Positions 1 through 8,545 of a stretch of 41,473 nt of DNA are shown piece after piece. The DNA lies in NCBI GenBank assembly GCA_002411085.1, contig DHQK01000178.1, positions 1 through 41,473 of the forward strand, in the 5' to 3' direction. The notes beneath the pieces were generated by a model, which had not been told where the DNA came from, ran no database searches, and saw nothing but the letters and a program-made list of their open reading frames with translations. The stretch comes from Marinilabilia sp. UBA5340. GTDB lineage: Bacteria > Bacteroidota > Bacteroidia > Bacteroidales > Marinilabiliaceae. The position numbers were made by a program, and so were the translations under genes. The stretch's first letter is position 1, and each line of letters opens with the position of its first letter.

Positions 1-1690
1 GATTCCGCATCTTTCCAAAATTTGACAACACCAATACGCCCAGAGTAAATCCTCCTCCTTCAGGCATATCAATGATGCGTGAGGAAGTCCCAATACCTCC
101 CGCAAAATCGAAGCTGGTCATCCCTACACCAGCCCCAACAGAACCCTGCAAGACAGTTTTTTCGGTGGCTGCTTCCATTGCTTTAGAGGCATCCTGGGCA
201 CTACAACTCCCTACCCTTACATCATTCAAAAAAGAATCATCAGCCTCTCCAACCACAGGCAATACCACATCTGTTTCCGTTCCCAAATGAGGATACTTTT
301 TGATCATCTGATTGATGACCCCTGAATGCACTCTTCCTACCGAATGCGAGTTGGTTAGCATAATTGGAGTTTCGAGCCATCCGGTTTCAACAACCTGTGT
401 CAATCCGGCCATTTCACCCACACCATTGAGAATAAAACCTCCGGCCACCAGTCGGTTAGTATAAGCATGGCCGGCGGGAAGAATGGCTGTTACTCCGGTT
501 CGCACACAGGTAGTTTCGGATTGTCCCGGAAGTTGCACATTGTCCTCTATACGTGTAAAATGTCCTACACGAACCCCCTTCACATCAGTAATGGCATTTT
601 GAATACCCGGCTGCAGCCGACCTACCTGGATCCCCAACTCACGGGCCGTGGCTCGTTGCTCCCCGGATCGGTAATCACTTTTTACACTTTTTCGTGGCTG
701 TCGCAATGGAATCCTGTAACGTCGGGCTGCTGAACGAATAATCAACCGTATAACCTCCCGGAATTCCAACCCACGGGTATGGGCAGCCACCATCAGAGAT
801 GCATCCGGATGGAGACTTGGCAACGGGTTTAGCTCAATAAAATAAGGCTGACCGTTAGAATGCAAACGGATATCCACCCGCCCCAGATCGGGACAAGTCA
901 TAATATCAAACACCTGCCGGGCCATCTCCAGCACTGCTTTTTCTTCCTGTGCATTGATACGGGCAGGACAAATAACAATTACTGAATCAGCAGCGGAAGC
1001 GCCCTGTTTCAATCCGTAATCGTAGATATTATATTTACCTCCTGTCTTATTCAAATCGAAGGTATGTTCTACAATATCGAGAATTTTTCCGGGATAGTTT
1101 TCCAGAAAAGGAACACTGAGCTCACGCCCCGTAATAAACTCCTCCACCACTAATCCTGCCGGATAATGAATCAACATTTCCCGGATGCGCTTTTTTGCTG
1201 CCACAGGGTTCTCCACCACTGAATCCTGTGAAATGCCAATACTTGATCCTTCGGAGTTGGGCTTAATAATGAGCGGATAAGTAAGTCCATCGGAAAGAAT
1301 ATTATCCTTTGGAGTAAGCAAAACACCCTGGGGAACCCGAATTCCCCGTGAAGCCAATACAGTTTTTGCCAGATGCTTATCAAGATTCAGATGCAAAAGC
1401 GAGGCGTTCCCACCAGTAAAAGGAATCCCCATCTGCTCGTAAAGTCCCGGATAAAAGGCTTCTCGAGAGCTTCCGATGGTTCCTTCGGCCAGATTGAAAA
1501 TCAACTCCGGCTCACTATCCATAAGACGCTCAATCACCTCATTGGGTTTACCCGAAACCTCCACTTCAGTAACGGTATGTTGCAAGCTGCTGATAGTTTT
1601 GTATATCCGGTCGATATCTTCGGCAGATATCAGTTCTGCAGTAGCTTCTGAATCGTCACTGCGCAGATTGTAAGCAATGGTGATACGCAT
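1..1690 (-). CDS. ATP-grasp (D-Ala-D-Ala ligase-like) fused to S58 DmpA-type aminopeptidase, partial
   Basis: The frame opens at the ATG at 1688-1690 and runs without a stop for 563 codons to the window edge, so the C-terminus is missing. Residues 1 to about 320 are a Ddl-like ATP-grasp ligase: NSEGSSIGIS (145-154), and the metal-binding triad D273, E286 and N288 (in FIELNP) with the same spacing as D257/E270/N272 of E. coli DdlB. A short basic linker follows. From about residue 349 the sequence matches peptidase family S58: ELGIQVG, NAITDVKGVRVGH, VRTGVTAILP, LTNSHSVG, GSVGAGVG (516-523) and GGIGTSSR. The S58 nucleophile Ser and beta chain would lie beyond the window. Family knowledge: ATP-grasp ligases join amino acids using ATP, while DmpA/BapA enzymes cleave N-terminal residues, including beta- and D-amino-acid substrates, and mature by self-cleavage. 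Substrate unknown. A lost stop between two adjacent genes (sequencing error) is the main alternative. Confidence 0.85.
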   Translation of the reverse strand, partial: MRITIAYNLRSDDSEATAELISAEDIDRIYKTISSLQHTVTEVEVSGKPNEVIERLMDSEPELIFNLAEGTIGSSREAFYPGLYEQMGIPFTGGNASLLHLNLDKHLAKTVLASRGIRVPQGVLLTPKDNILSDGLTYPLIIKPNSEGSSIGISQDSVVENPVAAKKRIREMLIHYPAGLVVEEFITGRELSVPFLENYPGKILDIVEHTFDLNKTGGKYNIYDYGLKQGASAADSVIVICPARINAQEEKAVLEMARQVFDIMTCPDLGRVDIRLHSNGQPYFIELNPLPSLHPDASLMVAAHTRGLEFREVIRLIIRSAARRYRIPLRQPRKSVKSDYRSGEQRATARELGIQVGRLQPGIQNAITDVKGVRVGHFTRIEDNVQLPGQSETTCVRTGVTAILPAGHAYTNRLVAGGFILNGVGEMAGLTQVVETGWLETPIMLTNSHSVGRVHSGVINQMIKKYPHLGTETDVVLPVVGEADDSFLNDVRVGSCSAQDASKAMEAATEKTVLQGSVGAGVGMTSFDFAGGIGTSSRIIDMPEGGGFTLGVLVLSNFGKMRN

Positions 1691-1911
1691 AAAAGAGGCC
1701 TTTTTGATTTTACATAATTTAAGCCCTTTTCAAAGAAAAAGTCAATACTCTTTTGGGGTAAAAAACACATGCCCGGAACAATAAAGTCCATTATTCATTT
1801 TTTATAATTAACTAATTTAAAGACAATTAGCTCTTCAAAAAATTAATCCCAAAAAAATAAAAACCAACCTCTCCTTTTTCCGTATGATGCCCAATAAAGA
1901 AACCGAAACTG

Positions 1912-3462
1912 ATGAAGAAAATATCAAACAAGATTATCACCCTGGCGGTGACTGTTGCACTTATTATAGGTGGAACCACAGGAATTGTAACAACTTATTT
2001 GCTAAACAACAAACAGCAAAGAGACCTGGAACAACTGAATAAGATGCTCAACGACAATTTTGATCAGCTTATAAAATACGAGGTGGAAACAGCTGAAAGT
2101 ATGCTGATGAAAATTCACGAACTGGGCCGTCAAAACATCATCACAGAAGACCAAAAAGACATACTGGCTCAGGAGTTGCTGAGGGATTTAAGATACGGAT
2201 CGGAAGGATACTTTTGGGCCGACACAAAAAATGGAGAGAATGTCGTATTGCTCGGAGGCGAAAGTGAAGGAACCAATCGACTTGAACTTCAGGATGAAAA
2301 AGGTAATTTTCTCATCAAAGAAATCATTCAGGCAGGACTCGAAGGAGGAGGGTATACCGATTATTGGTTTTCCAAAAAAGGTGGCAACGAACCACTGCCC
2401 AAACGGAGCTTCAGCAAGTATGTGGAACCATTCAACTGGATAATAGGAACCGGAAATTACATTGATGATATTGACAATGTTATCAACGAAATAGAACAGG
2501 AAAACAATACTTATACACGCAATATCATCTTTTCCCTTTTGGGTATTATAATCCTTCTGATTTTTGTCAGCACAGGCGTAGCCTGGTTTATGGGCAAGAA
2601 AATCTCCAACCCAATCATCAATCTCACCCGCTCGGCCGGGGAAATAGCAAGAGGAAATCTGAAAGAACAAATTACCACCTCTTCAAACGATGAGGTGGGC
2701 CAATTGGCTGAAAGCATGCGTCAGATGGCCGGTAAGCTCAAAGAGATTATTCTCAATATTTCACGGGCTTCACAGGATATCAACGGTGCCAGTAACCAAA
2801 TCAGTGACAGCTCCCAATCACTTTCGCAAATAGCGCAGCAACAGGCCAGTTCATCAGAAGAGGTGTCTGCCTCTCTGGAGGAGATGTCATCCAATATCCA
2901 ACAAAATGCAGATAACTCAGGAAAAGCTCAGCTTATAGCCAAGGAAGCAACGCAAAGTATGCACAAAATGGAAACTGCCGGGCAGGAAAGCATTCGCGCC
3001 ATTCAGGATATTGCAGAAAAAATCACGATTATCAACGACATTGCCTTTCAGACCAATATTCTGGCCCTCAACGCAGCTGTGGAATCGGCACGAGCTGGGG
3101 AGGCAGGAAAAGGGTTTGCCGTTGTTGCTGCGGAAGTTCGCAAACTCGCCGAACGAAGCAAAAATGCAGCAGACGAAATCGCCAAATTATCAAGATCAAC
3201 TTACACAATCTCCGAAGAATCAGCAGAAATCATTCAACATCTTGCTCCCGAAATTACCAATACGCATACATTGGTTCAGGAAATTAACAGTGCCAGCCAG
3301 GAACAGAACATCGGGGTACAGCAAATTAACAATGCCCTGCAGGAACTGAATGAGTCGAGCCAGGAAAATGCAGCTGCATCGGAGGAACTGGCCTCCAGTG
3401 CAGAGCAGCTAACTGCTCAGGCCAAAGCACTGGATGAACTGGTGGAATTCTTTAAATTGTAA
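1912..3462 (+). CDS. Methyl-accepting chemotaxis protein with single Cache sensor domain
   Basis: 516 aa. An N-terminal membrane segment (about 8-30) is followed by a periplasmic sCache-type sensor (about 40-195) containing GYFWADTKNGENVV and a WIIGTGNYIDDID end. A second membrane segment (about 200-227), a HAMP domain (228-280) and a long cytoplasmic signalling coiled coil follow. The hairpin tip reads IAFQTNILALNAAVESARAG and AVVAAEVRKLAERS, the conserved CheA/CheW contact region. The C-terminus (ELVEFFKL) has no CheR-docking pentapeptide of the NWETF type. Small organic acids are common ligands of this Cache class, but the ligand here is unknown. No che genes are in the window, so the receptor must work with a pathway encoded elsewhere. 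It is transcribed divergently from the ATP-grasp/S58 gene. Confidence 0.95.
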   Translation: MKKISNKIITLAVTVALIIGGTTGIVTTYLLNNKQQRDLEQLNKMLNDNFDQLIKYEVETAESMLMKIHELGRQNIITEDQKDILAQELLRDLRYGSEGYFWADTKNGENVVLLGGESEGTNRLELQDEKGNFLIKEIIQAGLEGGGYTDYWFSKKGGNEPLPKRSFSKYVEPFNWIIGTGNYIDDIDNVINEIEQENNTYTRNIIFSLLGIIILLIFVSTGVAWFMGKKISNPIINLTRSAGEIARGNLKEQITTSSNDEVGQLAESMRQMAGKLKEIILNISRASQDINGASNQISDSSQSLSQIAQQQASSSEEVSASLEEMSSNIQQNADNSGKAQLIAKEATQSMHKMETAGQESIRAIQDIAEKITIINDIAFQTNILALNAAVESARAGEAGKGFAVVAAEVRKLAERSKNAADEIAKLSRSTYTISEESAEIIQHLAPEITNTHTLVQEINSASQEQNIGVQQINNALQELNESSQENAAASEELASSAEQLTAQAKALDELVEFFKL

Positions 3463-3502
3463 AGACACTGATCATCAACCCCATTTTTTCATCTTTTAGA
3501 GC

Positions 3503-3537
3503 CTCCCGGTAATGTGTTAAAAAGCATTTCCCGGGAG
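3503..3537. terminator. Hairpin between convergent genes
   Basis: CTCCCGG (3503-3509) pairs with CCGGGAG (3531-3537), with partial extra pairing of AATG and CATT inside the loop. It lies between the end of the chemotaxis receptor and the end of the TonB receptor on the other strand, where a shared terminator is expected. Neither side has a good T-run, so this is a structural guess. Confidence 0.4.
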
Positions 3538-3591
3538 CCTCTTGCTAAAAACAAGCTCTTTCAGAAGAAAAAGACTTCGCATTACGCTCTT

Positions 3592-6078
3592 TCAAAACTT
3601 CAGTTTCAAAAATACCAAAGGCGTAAAGGTCACTGCTTCTGCATCAATATAAGCAGTATTCAACTGGTCAAGAGGAATCTGTTCAAAGCTGGAATATTTC
3701 ACATTATTATTGTCCAGAGCATTGAGAAGAGACACCCCTGCCTCTCCTTCGGCACGGGCTATTGTGAACCTGTAAAGCAGGGCCAAATCGAGCCGGGAAT
3801 AATCTGGTTCTGTATATTTTTCACTGAGAAAATTGGCATAGAGGGGAAAACCTGTTCCATAAACATAGGTGGCAGAGGCATGGAAATTTTTCCAAAAATG
3901 GAATAGTCCGGCAAGTTTCAGTTCATGCCGCTGATCATGAGGAGCCCGTCTGTATTCCTGATCCGGGAAATAGGGGAACAATTCCTCTGCAAGTCCCAGA
4001 GAATAAGAGATCCATATAGTATTCCCATTAAAATCCTTTTTCAAAAACAAGTCTATTCCATAGCTGTGTCCTTTCCCTTCAAAAATTTCCTCCCGATCGG
4101 AACTGTAACGCACATAACGCGTAAAGCCCTGAAGATCTTTATAAAAACCCTCAACACTAACGGTAAAATCTTGTGTAGCTCTTGTGACACCCAACGTCCA
4201 GTGCCGGGAACTCATCACCGGAATATGCTCCCCATTGGACAGCGACCATGTGTAACGAAAATTACCTGTTTCATCGAAGAGAGAACTCTTCACCAAAAAC
4301 TGATGATATATCCCCCAGGCTGCATTCAGTTTCCAGGACTCGTCGGGCTGATATTTCAGTTCAATACGGGGATCAATTATCGTTTGGGAAGCATAAAAAG
4401 AATGATTCATCCTAACACCAGGCTTTAGTTTAAGGTTTCTCCCCAAGCTGATCTGATCCTGCAAAAAGCCAACAAACCGATATCCGCTGTAGTAAGAAGA
4501 AACCATCTGGGAATTCAATGAGTCATTGGAGATCATCAGAGCATTTCGAACCATTTCGCTACCCGCAATAAGCGTATGATCTCCCCATTGACCGGGCTCG
4601 TACTCAATTTTCAGAACTCCTTCCTCCACACGCGTTACCGTTTTGTTGTCTGCACGCTCATACAACCGATTTAACCTCAGATTTTCAATCACCCGCCTGA
4701 CACCATAAGTGGAATTCAACGCTGACCAGTTTCCCTGCACCTTAATATGCCTTCCATGCCGGAGCCTTTTGCTCCAAAACATACTTCCCCCATATTGATG
4801 ATTTTCTTCGGAGCTGCTCTGAGAAATGATGTTTTGCTGACGTTCCTGACGTGCTGAATAAGCAAAATCATCATCCCCCATCAAAAGGCTTATAAAAAAT
4901 AAATTTCCGTTTTCTGTCTGCCTGGAGTATCTGACATTAAAATCACGGTAACGGTATTCCGGTACCACATCAATTTTATATTGAAGATCGCGACTTTCGG
5001 CCAGATCTATATCTTCCGGTTCAAAAAGGTTGTAATAAGTCTGTCGAAAAGCAACCACAAAAGATGATTGTTCAGACAACGGGCCCTCTACCATGCTGTT
5101 TATCGTTTCGTTGTTCACAAAAACACTGATTCCGGGACGATCGCGTCGCCCCTGTTTTCCGGCAATTTCAACCACACCCCCTACCAAATCATCATGAGTA
5201 ACATCATAGCCCCCTTTCAAGACTCCTATACTTTTTGATAAAAAAGGATTGACGGCACTAATATTATCACTAAAATTTTTTAATCCCCAAATGGTCATCC
5301 CATCGAATTTCACCCTGCTTGTCCCTTCGTAACTTCCCCATATTATCAAATCATTGGGCTGTTCTCCGGCAGCTACAATGCCCGGTTGAAGACGCAACAA
5401 ATTAAACACCGCGTTATCGCCATTACCTGGCAGGTACCCGGCAATGTAGGAGTTTAACCGAATCAGTCCCGGAGCTTCTCCCATCTGAACAGAGCGCTCT
5501 ACGATGTTTTGTGTTACCACCACTTCGGGAAGATTATAAGAAAAAGGCCTTAAAAGAACCTGATGTCCTTTTCCTGAAGTCAATACGGTATCCACCACAA
5601 AGCATCCCAAATGAGAAGCCCTTACCCGAAAAAGCGAATCGGAGGAAGAGGAAATGTGAAACACCCCGTTTAAATCGGTAACCATCTGGAGATCATTAAT
5701 CTGCACATGAGAAAAAGGCAAAGGCTCCCGTGTCTCCCGTTCCAATACCTGCCCCGATAAGAAATAATCCAAAGACAGAATATCATTCTCCTGACGAGAG
5801 ATAACATAAACCTCCCCAATCATTTCCCACTGAAGCGGAAACCCACTTAACAGGGCATCCAGTAATTCCGGAAACGAGTAATAAGTGTTGGATACAGAAA
5901 CGGAAAACTTTGACAAGTAGCGATCATCAAAAGAAAAGCGAAAATCATATTGATCACGAAGCTCAACAAGTGCTCTGTTCAGCGGCATTTCCGTGAACTC
6001 CACCTTGTAAACCTGCCCCTGAAGTGGAGACAGCACAAGGATCCACCATAAGAAAAGAAGTAGTTTTCTTTTTTCCAC
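3592..6078 (-). CDS. TonB-dependent outer-membrane receptor with STN signalling domain (FecA-type)
   Basis: 828 aa with a signal peptide ending near SPLQGQ. Domains in order: an STN secretin/TonB short N-terminal domain (about 25-97) typical of receptors that signal to a FecR protein; a CarboxypepD-regulatory-like beta-sandwich (about 105-190, GQVLERETREPLPFSHVQI); a plug (about 195-320, with NAVFNLLRLQPGI and LVGGVVEIAG); then a beta-barrel ending in TPLVFLKLKF with a terminal aromatic residue. It starts 8 bases after the FecR gene ends, so the two are very likely one transcript. Known biology: such receptors import a ligand and also relay its presence to the anti-sigma factor. No SusD gene accompanies it, which argues against a typical polysaccharide-utilisation pair. 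The ligand cannot be told from sequence. Confidence 0.92.
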   Translation of the reverse strand: MEKRKLLLFLWWILVLSPLQGQVYKVEFTEMPLNRALVELRDQYDFRFSFDDRYLSKFSVSVSNTYYSFPELLDALLSGFPLQWEMIGEVYVISRQENDILSLDYFLSGQVLERETREPLPFSHVQINDLQMVTDLNGVFHISSSSDSLFRVRASHLGCFVVDTVLTSGKGHQVLLRPFSYNLPEVVVTQNIVERSVQMGEAPGLIRLNSYIAGYLPGNGDNAVFNLLRLQPGIVAAGEQPNDLIIWGSYEGTSRVKFDGMTIWGLKNFSDNISAVNPFLSKSIGVLKGGYDVTHDDLVGGVVEIAGKQGRRDRPGISVFVNNETINSMVEGPLSEQSSFVVAFRQTYYNLFEPEDIDLAESRDLQYKIDVVPEYRYRDFNVRYSRQTENGNLFFISLLMGDDDFAYSARQERQQNIISQSSSEENHQYGGSMFWSKRLRHGRHIKVQGNWSALNSTYGVRRVIENLRLNRLYERADNKTVTRVEEGVLKIEYEPGQWGDHTLIAGSEMVRNALMISNDSLNSQMVSSYYSGYRFVGFLQDQISLGRNLKLKPGVRMNHSFYASQTIIDPRIELKYQPDESWKLNAAWGIYHQFLVKSSLFDETGNFRYTWSLSNGEHIPVMSSRHWTLGVTRATQDFTVSVEGFYKDLQGFTRYVRYSSDREEIFEGKGHSYGIDLFLKKDFNGNTIWISYSLGLAEELFPYFPDQEYRRAPHDQRHELKLAGLFHFWKNFHASATYVYGTGFPLYANFLSEKYTEPDYSRLDLALLYRFTIARAEGEAGVSLLNALDNNNVKYSSFEQIPLDQLNTAYIDAEAVTFTPLVFLKLKF

Positions 6079-6086
6079 CGAATTCT

Positions 6087-6956
6087 TTAGTCATTCAAAA
6101 TAAGGTAGCGTCCTTCTTCCTGCCGGCAGGTGAGTCCAAAAGGACGACACACCAGTTCCAATACCTGATCCAGCGACTCGCTACGCGGGAAATTTCCGGA
6201 ATACAGAAAAACAGGCATTTCCGCGGTTTCTATTTCCACATCATACTGACGTTCAATTTCATCAAGCACCTTCCGAAGAGGTGTTGAAGTAAACATAAAC
6301 ATGTTGTTTTTCCATGACACCACCTCTTCCCGGTTTTTTAGTACTGAAAGCCGCAATCCTCCCTCTTTGGTGAGCGTTGCCTGTTCATCAGAAACAATCG
6401 ACAGAGAATGTCCGGTCTCTGAAGCCACCACCATTACGTTTCCGGAATAACAGGTTACCTGATATTCATGATTACGGGCATAGACATTAAAACTGGTGCC
6501 CAACACAGAAGTAGTCCCACCAGGAGAAATAACACGAAATGTTTCGCCCTGTTTCACTTCAAAAAAAGCCTCTCCCTGCAGTTTCACCTCTCGGTCGAGA
6601 AACCACCAATAGGGCTGGTATTGGATTTGTGACCCTGCATTGAGTTCTACGGTGGAACCATCAGGCAATTGTGCTGTTGCATGTCTCCCGGCAGGAGCCA
6701 CCACCACAGCGGTATAAAGATGCATAAATGCAGCTATTCCCAGCAATAAAATAATTACAGCAGCTGCGGCCAGCCATACTCGTCGCGGGTGTATCGCGAT
6801 CATCTTCGCTGTTGAATCCTTTGCTGAATGCTCTATGGAACTAGACAGTCCAGCCCAAACCTCATCTCTAGATTTACTGTAATCAAGATTTAGTTCAGGA
6901 AGCATGCTTAGTTTTTCTTCCAGCCTTTTTTCAATATGTGATTGATTTTTTTGCAT
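6087..6956 (-). CDS. FecR-family anti-sigma factor
   Basis: 289 aa. A cytoplasmic N-terminal part (1 to about 63) is followed by a single membrane segment (about 64-86, WLAAAAVIILLLGIAAF), a periplasmic FecR domain (about 90-205, with TAQLPDGSTVELNAGSQI and SVLGTSFNVYA) and a C-terminal DUF4974-like domain (about 220-289, TPLRKVLDEIERQYDVEIE) that usually contacts the STN domain of the receptor. It lies between the sigma factor gene and the receptor gene in the order sigma, anti-sigma, receptor. Inferred role: hold the sigma factor inactive until the receptor binds its ligand. Confidence 0.95.
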   Translation of the reverse strand: MQKNQSHIEKRLEEKLSMLPELNLDYSKSRDEVWAGLSSSIEHSAKDSTAKMIAIHPRRVWLAAAAVIILLLGIAAFMHLYTAVVVAPAGRHATAQLPDGSTVELNAGSQIQYQPYWWFLDREVKLQGEAFFEVKQGETFRVISPGGTTSVLGTSFNVYARNHEYQVTCYSGNVMVVASETGHSLSIVSDEQATLTKEGGLRLSVLKNREEVVSWKNNMFMFTSTPLRKVLDEIERQYDVEIETAEMPVFLYSGNFPRSESLDQVLELVCRPFGLTCRQEEGRYLILND

Positions 6957-7007
6957 TTCTCTTTACTCAGAATACGAGATCTTTCCACCAAACAATGGGT
7001 ATAAGGC

Positions 7008-7496
7008 TCAGTAAACCAGTGCTTCTTTCAAAATCGCCAGGGCCTTCGTCATCCGCTTCTCCACTGCTTTCACACTGATGCCCAGCCGCTCTGCTATCTC
7101 TCTGTATTTCAACTCCTCGGTTCTGCTCATTAAAAAAACGACTCTTAGCTTTTCGGGCATTCTCCTCAATACCTGTTGATATTTGCGTTCCAGCTCTTTA
7201 TACTGAAACTCTTCTTCGGGTGACAATCCTAATTGAGCGTCACTTCTGCTCATCAGGACAAAATTCTCAACCACTTTAGCATGCCGGTATTTACTGATAA
7301 AAAAATCGTGCCCGACTTTAAAGAGGAGACCCTTAAGTTTATCAGGGTCTCCTTTTGGTTGTTTTTCCCAGAGTCGCAGAAAGCACTCCTGTGCTATATC
7401 CGTAGCCAGTTCTTTATTCCCTGATCGGTAATAAAGATAATTTCGCAATGCATCAAAATAGGCATCAAACAATGTTTTAAAGACTTCCGGTGTCAC
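7008..7496 (-). CDS. ECF RNA polymerase sigma factor (FecI-like)
   Basis: 162 aa, the usual size for a minimal ECF sigma factor. Region 2 is seen as ELATDIAQECFLRLWEK (about 29-45). Region 4 carries the helix-turn-helix EIAERLGISVKAVEKRMTKA near residues 133-152. The FecR-type anti-sigma follows 51 bases later and a lipoprotein gene ends 18 bases upstream, suggesting one operon. Expected targets are this operon itself and perhaps other loci. Confidence 0.95.
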   Translation of the reverse strand: MTPEVFKTLFDAYFDALRNYLYYRSGNKELATDIAQECFLRLWEKQPKGDPDKLKGLLFKVGHDFFISKYRHAKVVENFVLMSRSDAQLGLSPEEEFQYKELERKYQQVLRRMPEKLRVVFLMSRTEELKYREIAERLGISVKAVEKRMTKALAILKEALVY

Positions 7497-7514
7497 CTCT
7501 GCAAAAAATTATCT

Positions 7515-8465
7515 TTACTGACCACTCTGATTTTGGTTCCTGTTCTGATTTCTCTCCCGAACGCGCTCTCCAATTCTGAACTGCTTTTGTCCCTGGGCCA
7601 TATTCATTCCGGCCAAATTATCACAGGTCCCATTCCCATAATTTAACGCTCCAAAAGCCAGTCCGTTGGCAGAATACTCCACTTCACCACTTACAATATA
7701 CCGACATCCACCTCTTTTTTGTAGTTGTTCCTTAATTTCACGGGTGTATTCGTTGCCTTCCATATCCACGCAAGTGGCAAATCCGGTGATGCTCATTTCA
7801 TCGTCTTCATGAGAAAAAGGAGTCCCCATTCCAGACGTCCAGATACGGTCCAATTCTGCATAACAGGTTACTTCAGTCCCGTCAGGATAAGTAACAACAA
7901 GATCCCTGACAATATGAACTACGCGCCCGTCATCAACACTGACAACCTCTTTGATAATGGTTCCATTGACAGTAAGAGAATCAACTGAGAAATCGGTAAA
8001 TGTAACGGTTCTCGTCGCGCCAACAGTATTCATGGGAGCAGAAATCACTATTTCCATGATCCCACTGATTATCCGTCCGTTCTCCAGTTCTGTCTCTTCG
8101 CCGTAATCCAATGTAATAGTCCGGGGAAACTCACCTTGGTTCCAATCCACAGACACATCGGGCATATCACCTGATCTGTAGCGGTTGCGAAATTGCTCAC
8201 GACTTCCTGATTTCAGTTCCTCTGCGAACGAAGCATCAGCACTTAAATCACTAATGGCATCAGCTGTCCCTGAAAAAAGATCGACCTCATAATCTACTGA
8301 CTCAACAGCATCTTCAATAGCTGCATCAGTAGTAACCACTGATTCTACAGTAATGTTAAAATCAGGTTCTGCATAATCGCTGGCGGGAATTATTTCATCC
8401 TCATCATTACATGCGGCAAACAATACTGCTGTTCCCAAAGCCAGGCCAAACAATAACTTTTTCAT
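7515..8465 (-). CDS. Lipoprotein of unknown function at the head of the sigma/anti-sigma operon
   Basis: 316 aa. The signal peptide MKKLLFGLALGTAVLFAAC ends in a lipobox with Cys19, followed by an acidic stretch (NDEDE), so it is probably an exported lipoprotein. The middle is beta-rich with repeated patterns (TITLDYGEETELENGRIISG, then a C..R.IVSGEVEY motif and LNYGNGTCDNLAG). I recall similar beta-rich lipoproteins in Bacteroidota but cannot give a named domain. The C-terminus is a low-complexity N/Q/R tail (RNQNRNQNQ). It is the first gene of a four-gene set with sigma, FecR and receptor, so it may be a ligand-binding partner or a regulated output of that system. Function is not assigned. 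Confidence 0.85.
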   Translation of the reverse strand: MKKLLFGLALGTAVLFAACNDEDEIIPASDYAEPDFNITVESVVTTDAAIEDAVESVDYEVDLFSGTADAISDLSADASFAEELKSGSREQFRNRYRSGDMPDVSVDWNQGEFPRTITLDYGEETELENGRIISGIMEIVISAPMNTVGATRTVTFTDFSVDSLTVNGTIIKEVVSVDDGRVVHIVRDLVVTYPDGTEVTCYAELDRIWTSGMGTPFSHEDDEMSITGFATCVDMEGNEYTREIKEQLQKRGGCRYIVSGEVEYSANGLAFGALNYGNGTCDNLAGMNMAQGQKQFRIGERVRERNQNRNQNQSGQ

Positions 8466-8545
8466 AACTCCATGTTTTTAATGATCGTTTCTAAATGGAT
8501 ACCGCATGAAAAAGTTTTCACCCTACTCTTTTTTACATTTTTTTA

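Noticed and set aside
467..733. Open frame on the plus strand inside the ATP-grasp/S58 gene
   Set aside because: It lies antisense to a frame with strong family motifs and resembles no protein; the same holds for 72-290 and 1373-1673.
1171..1383. Minus-strand open frame of 70 codons within the ATP-grasp domain
   Set aside because: It is out of frame with the continuous ligase frame, which carries all conserved residues.
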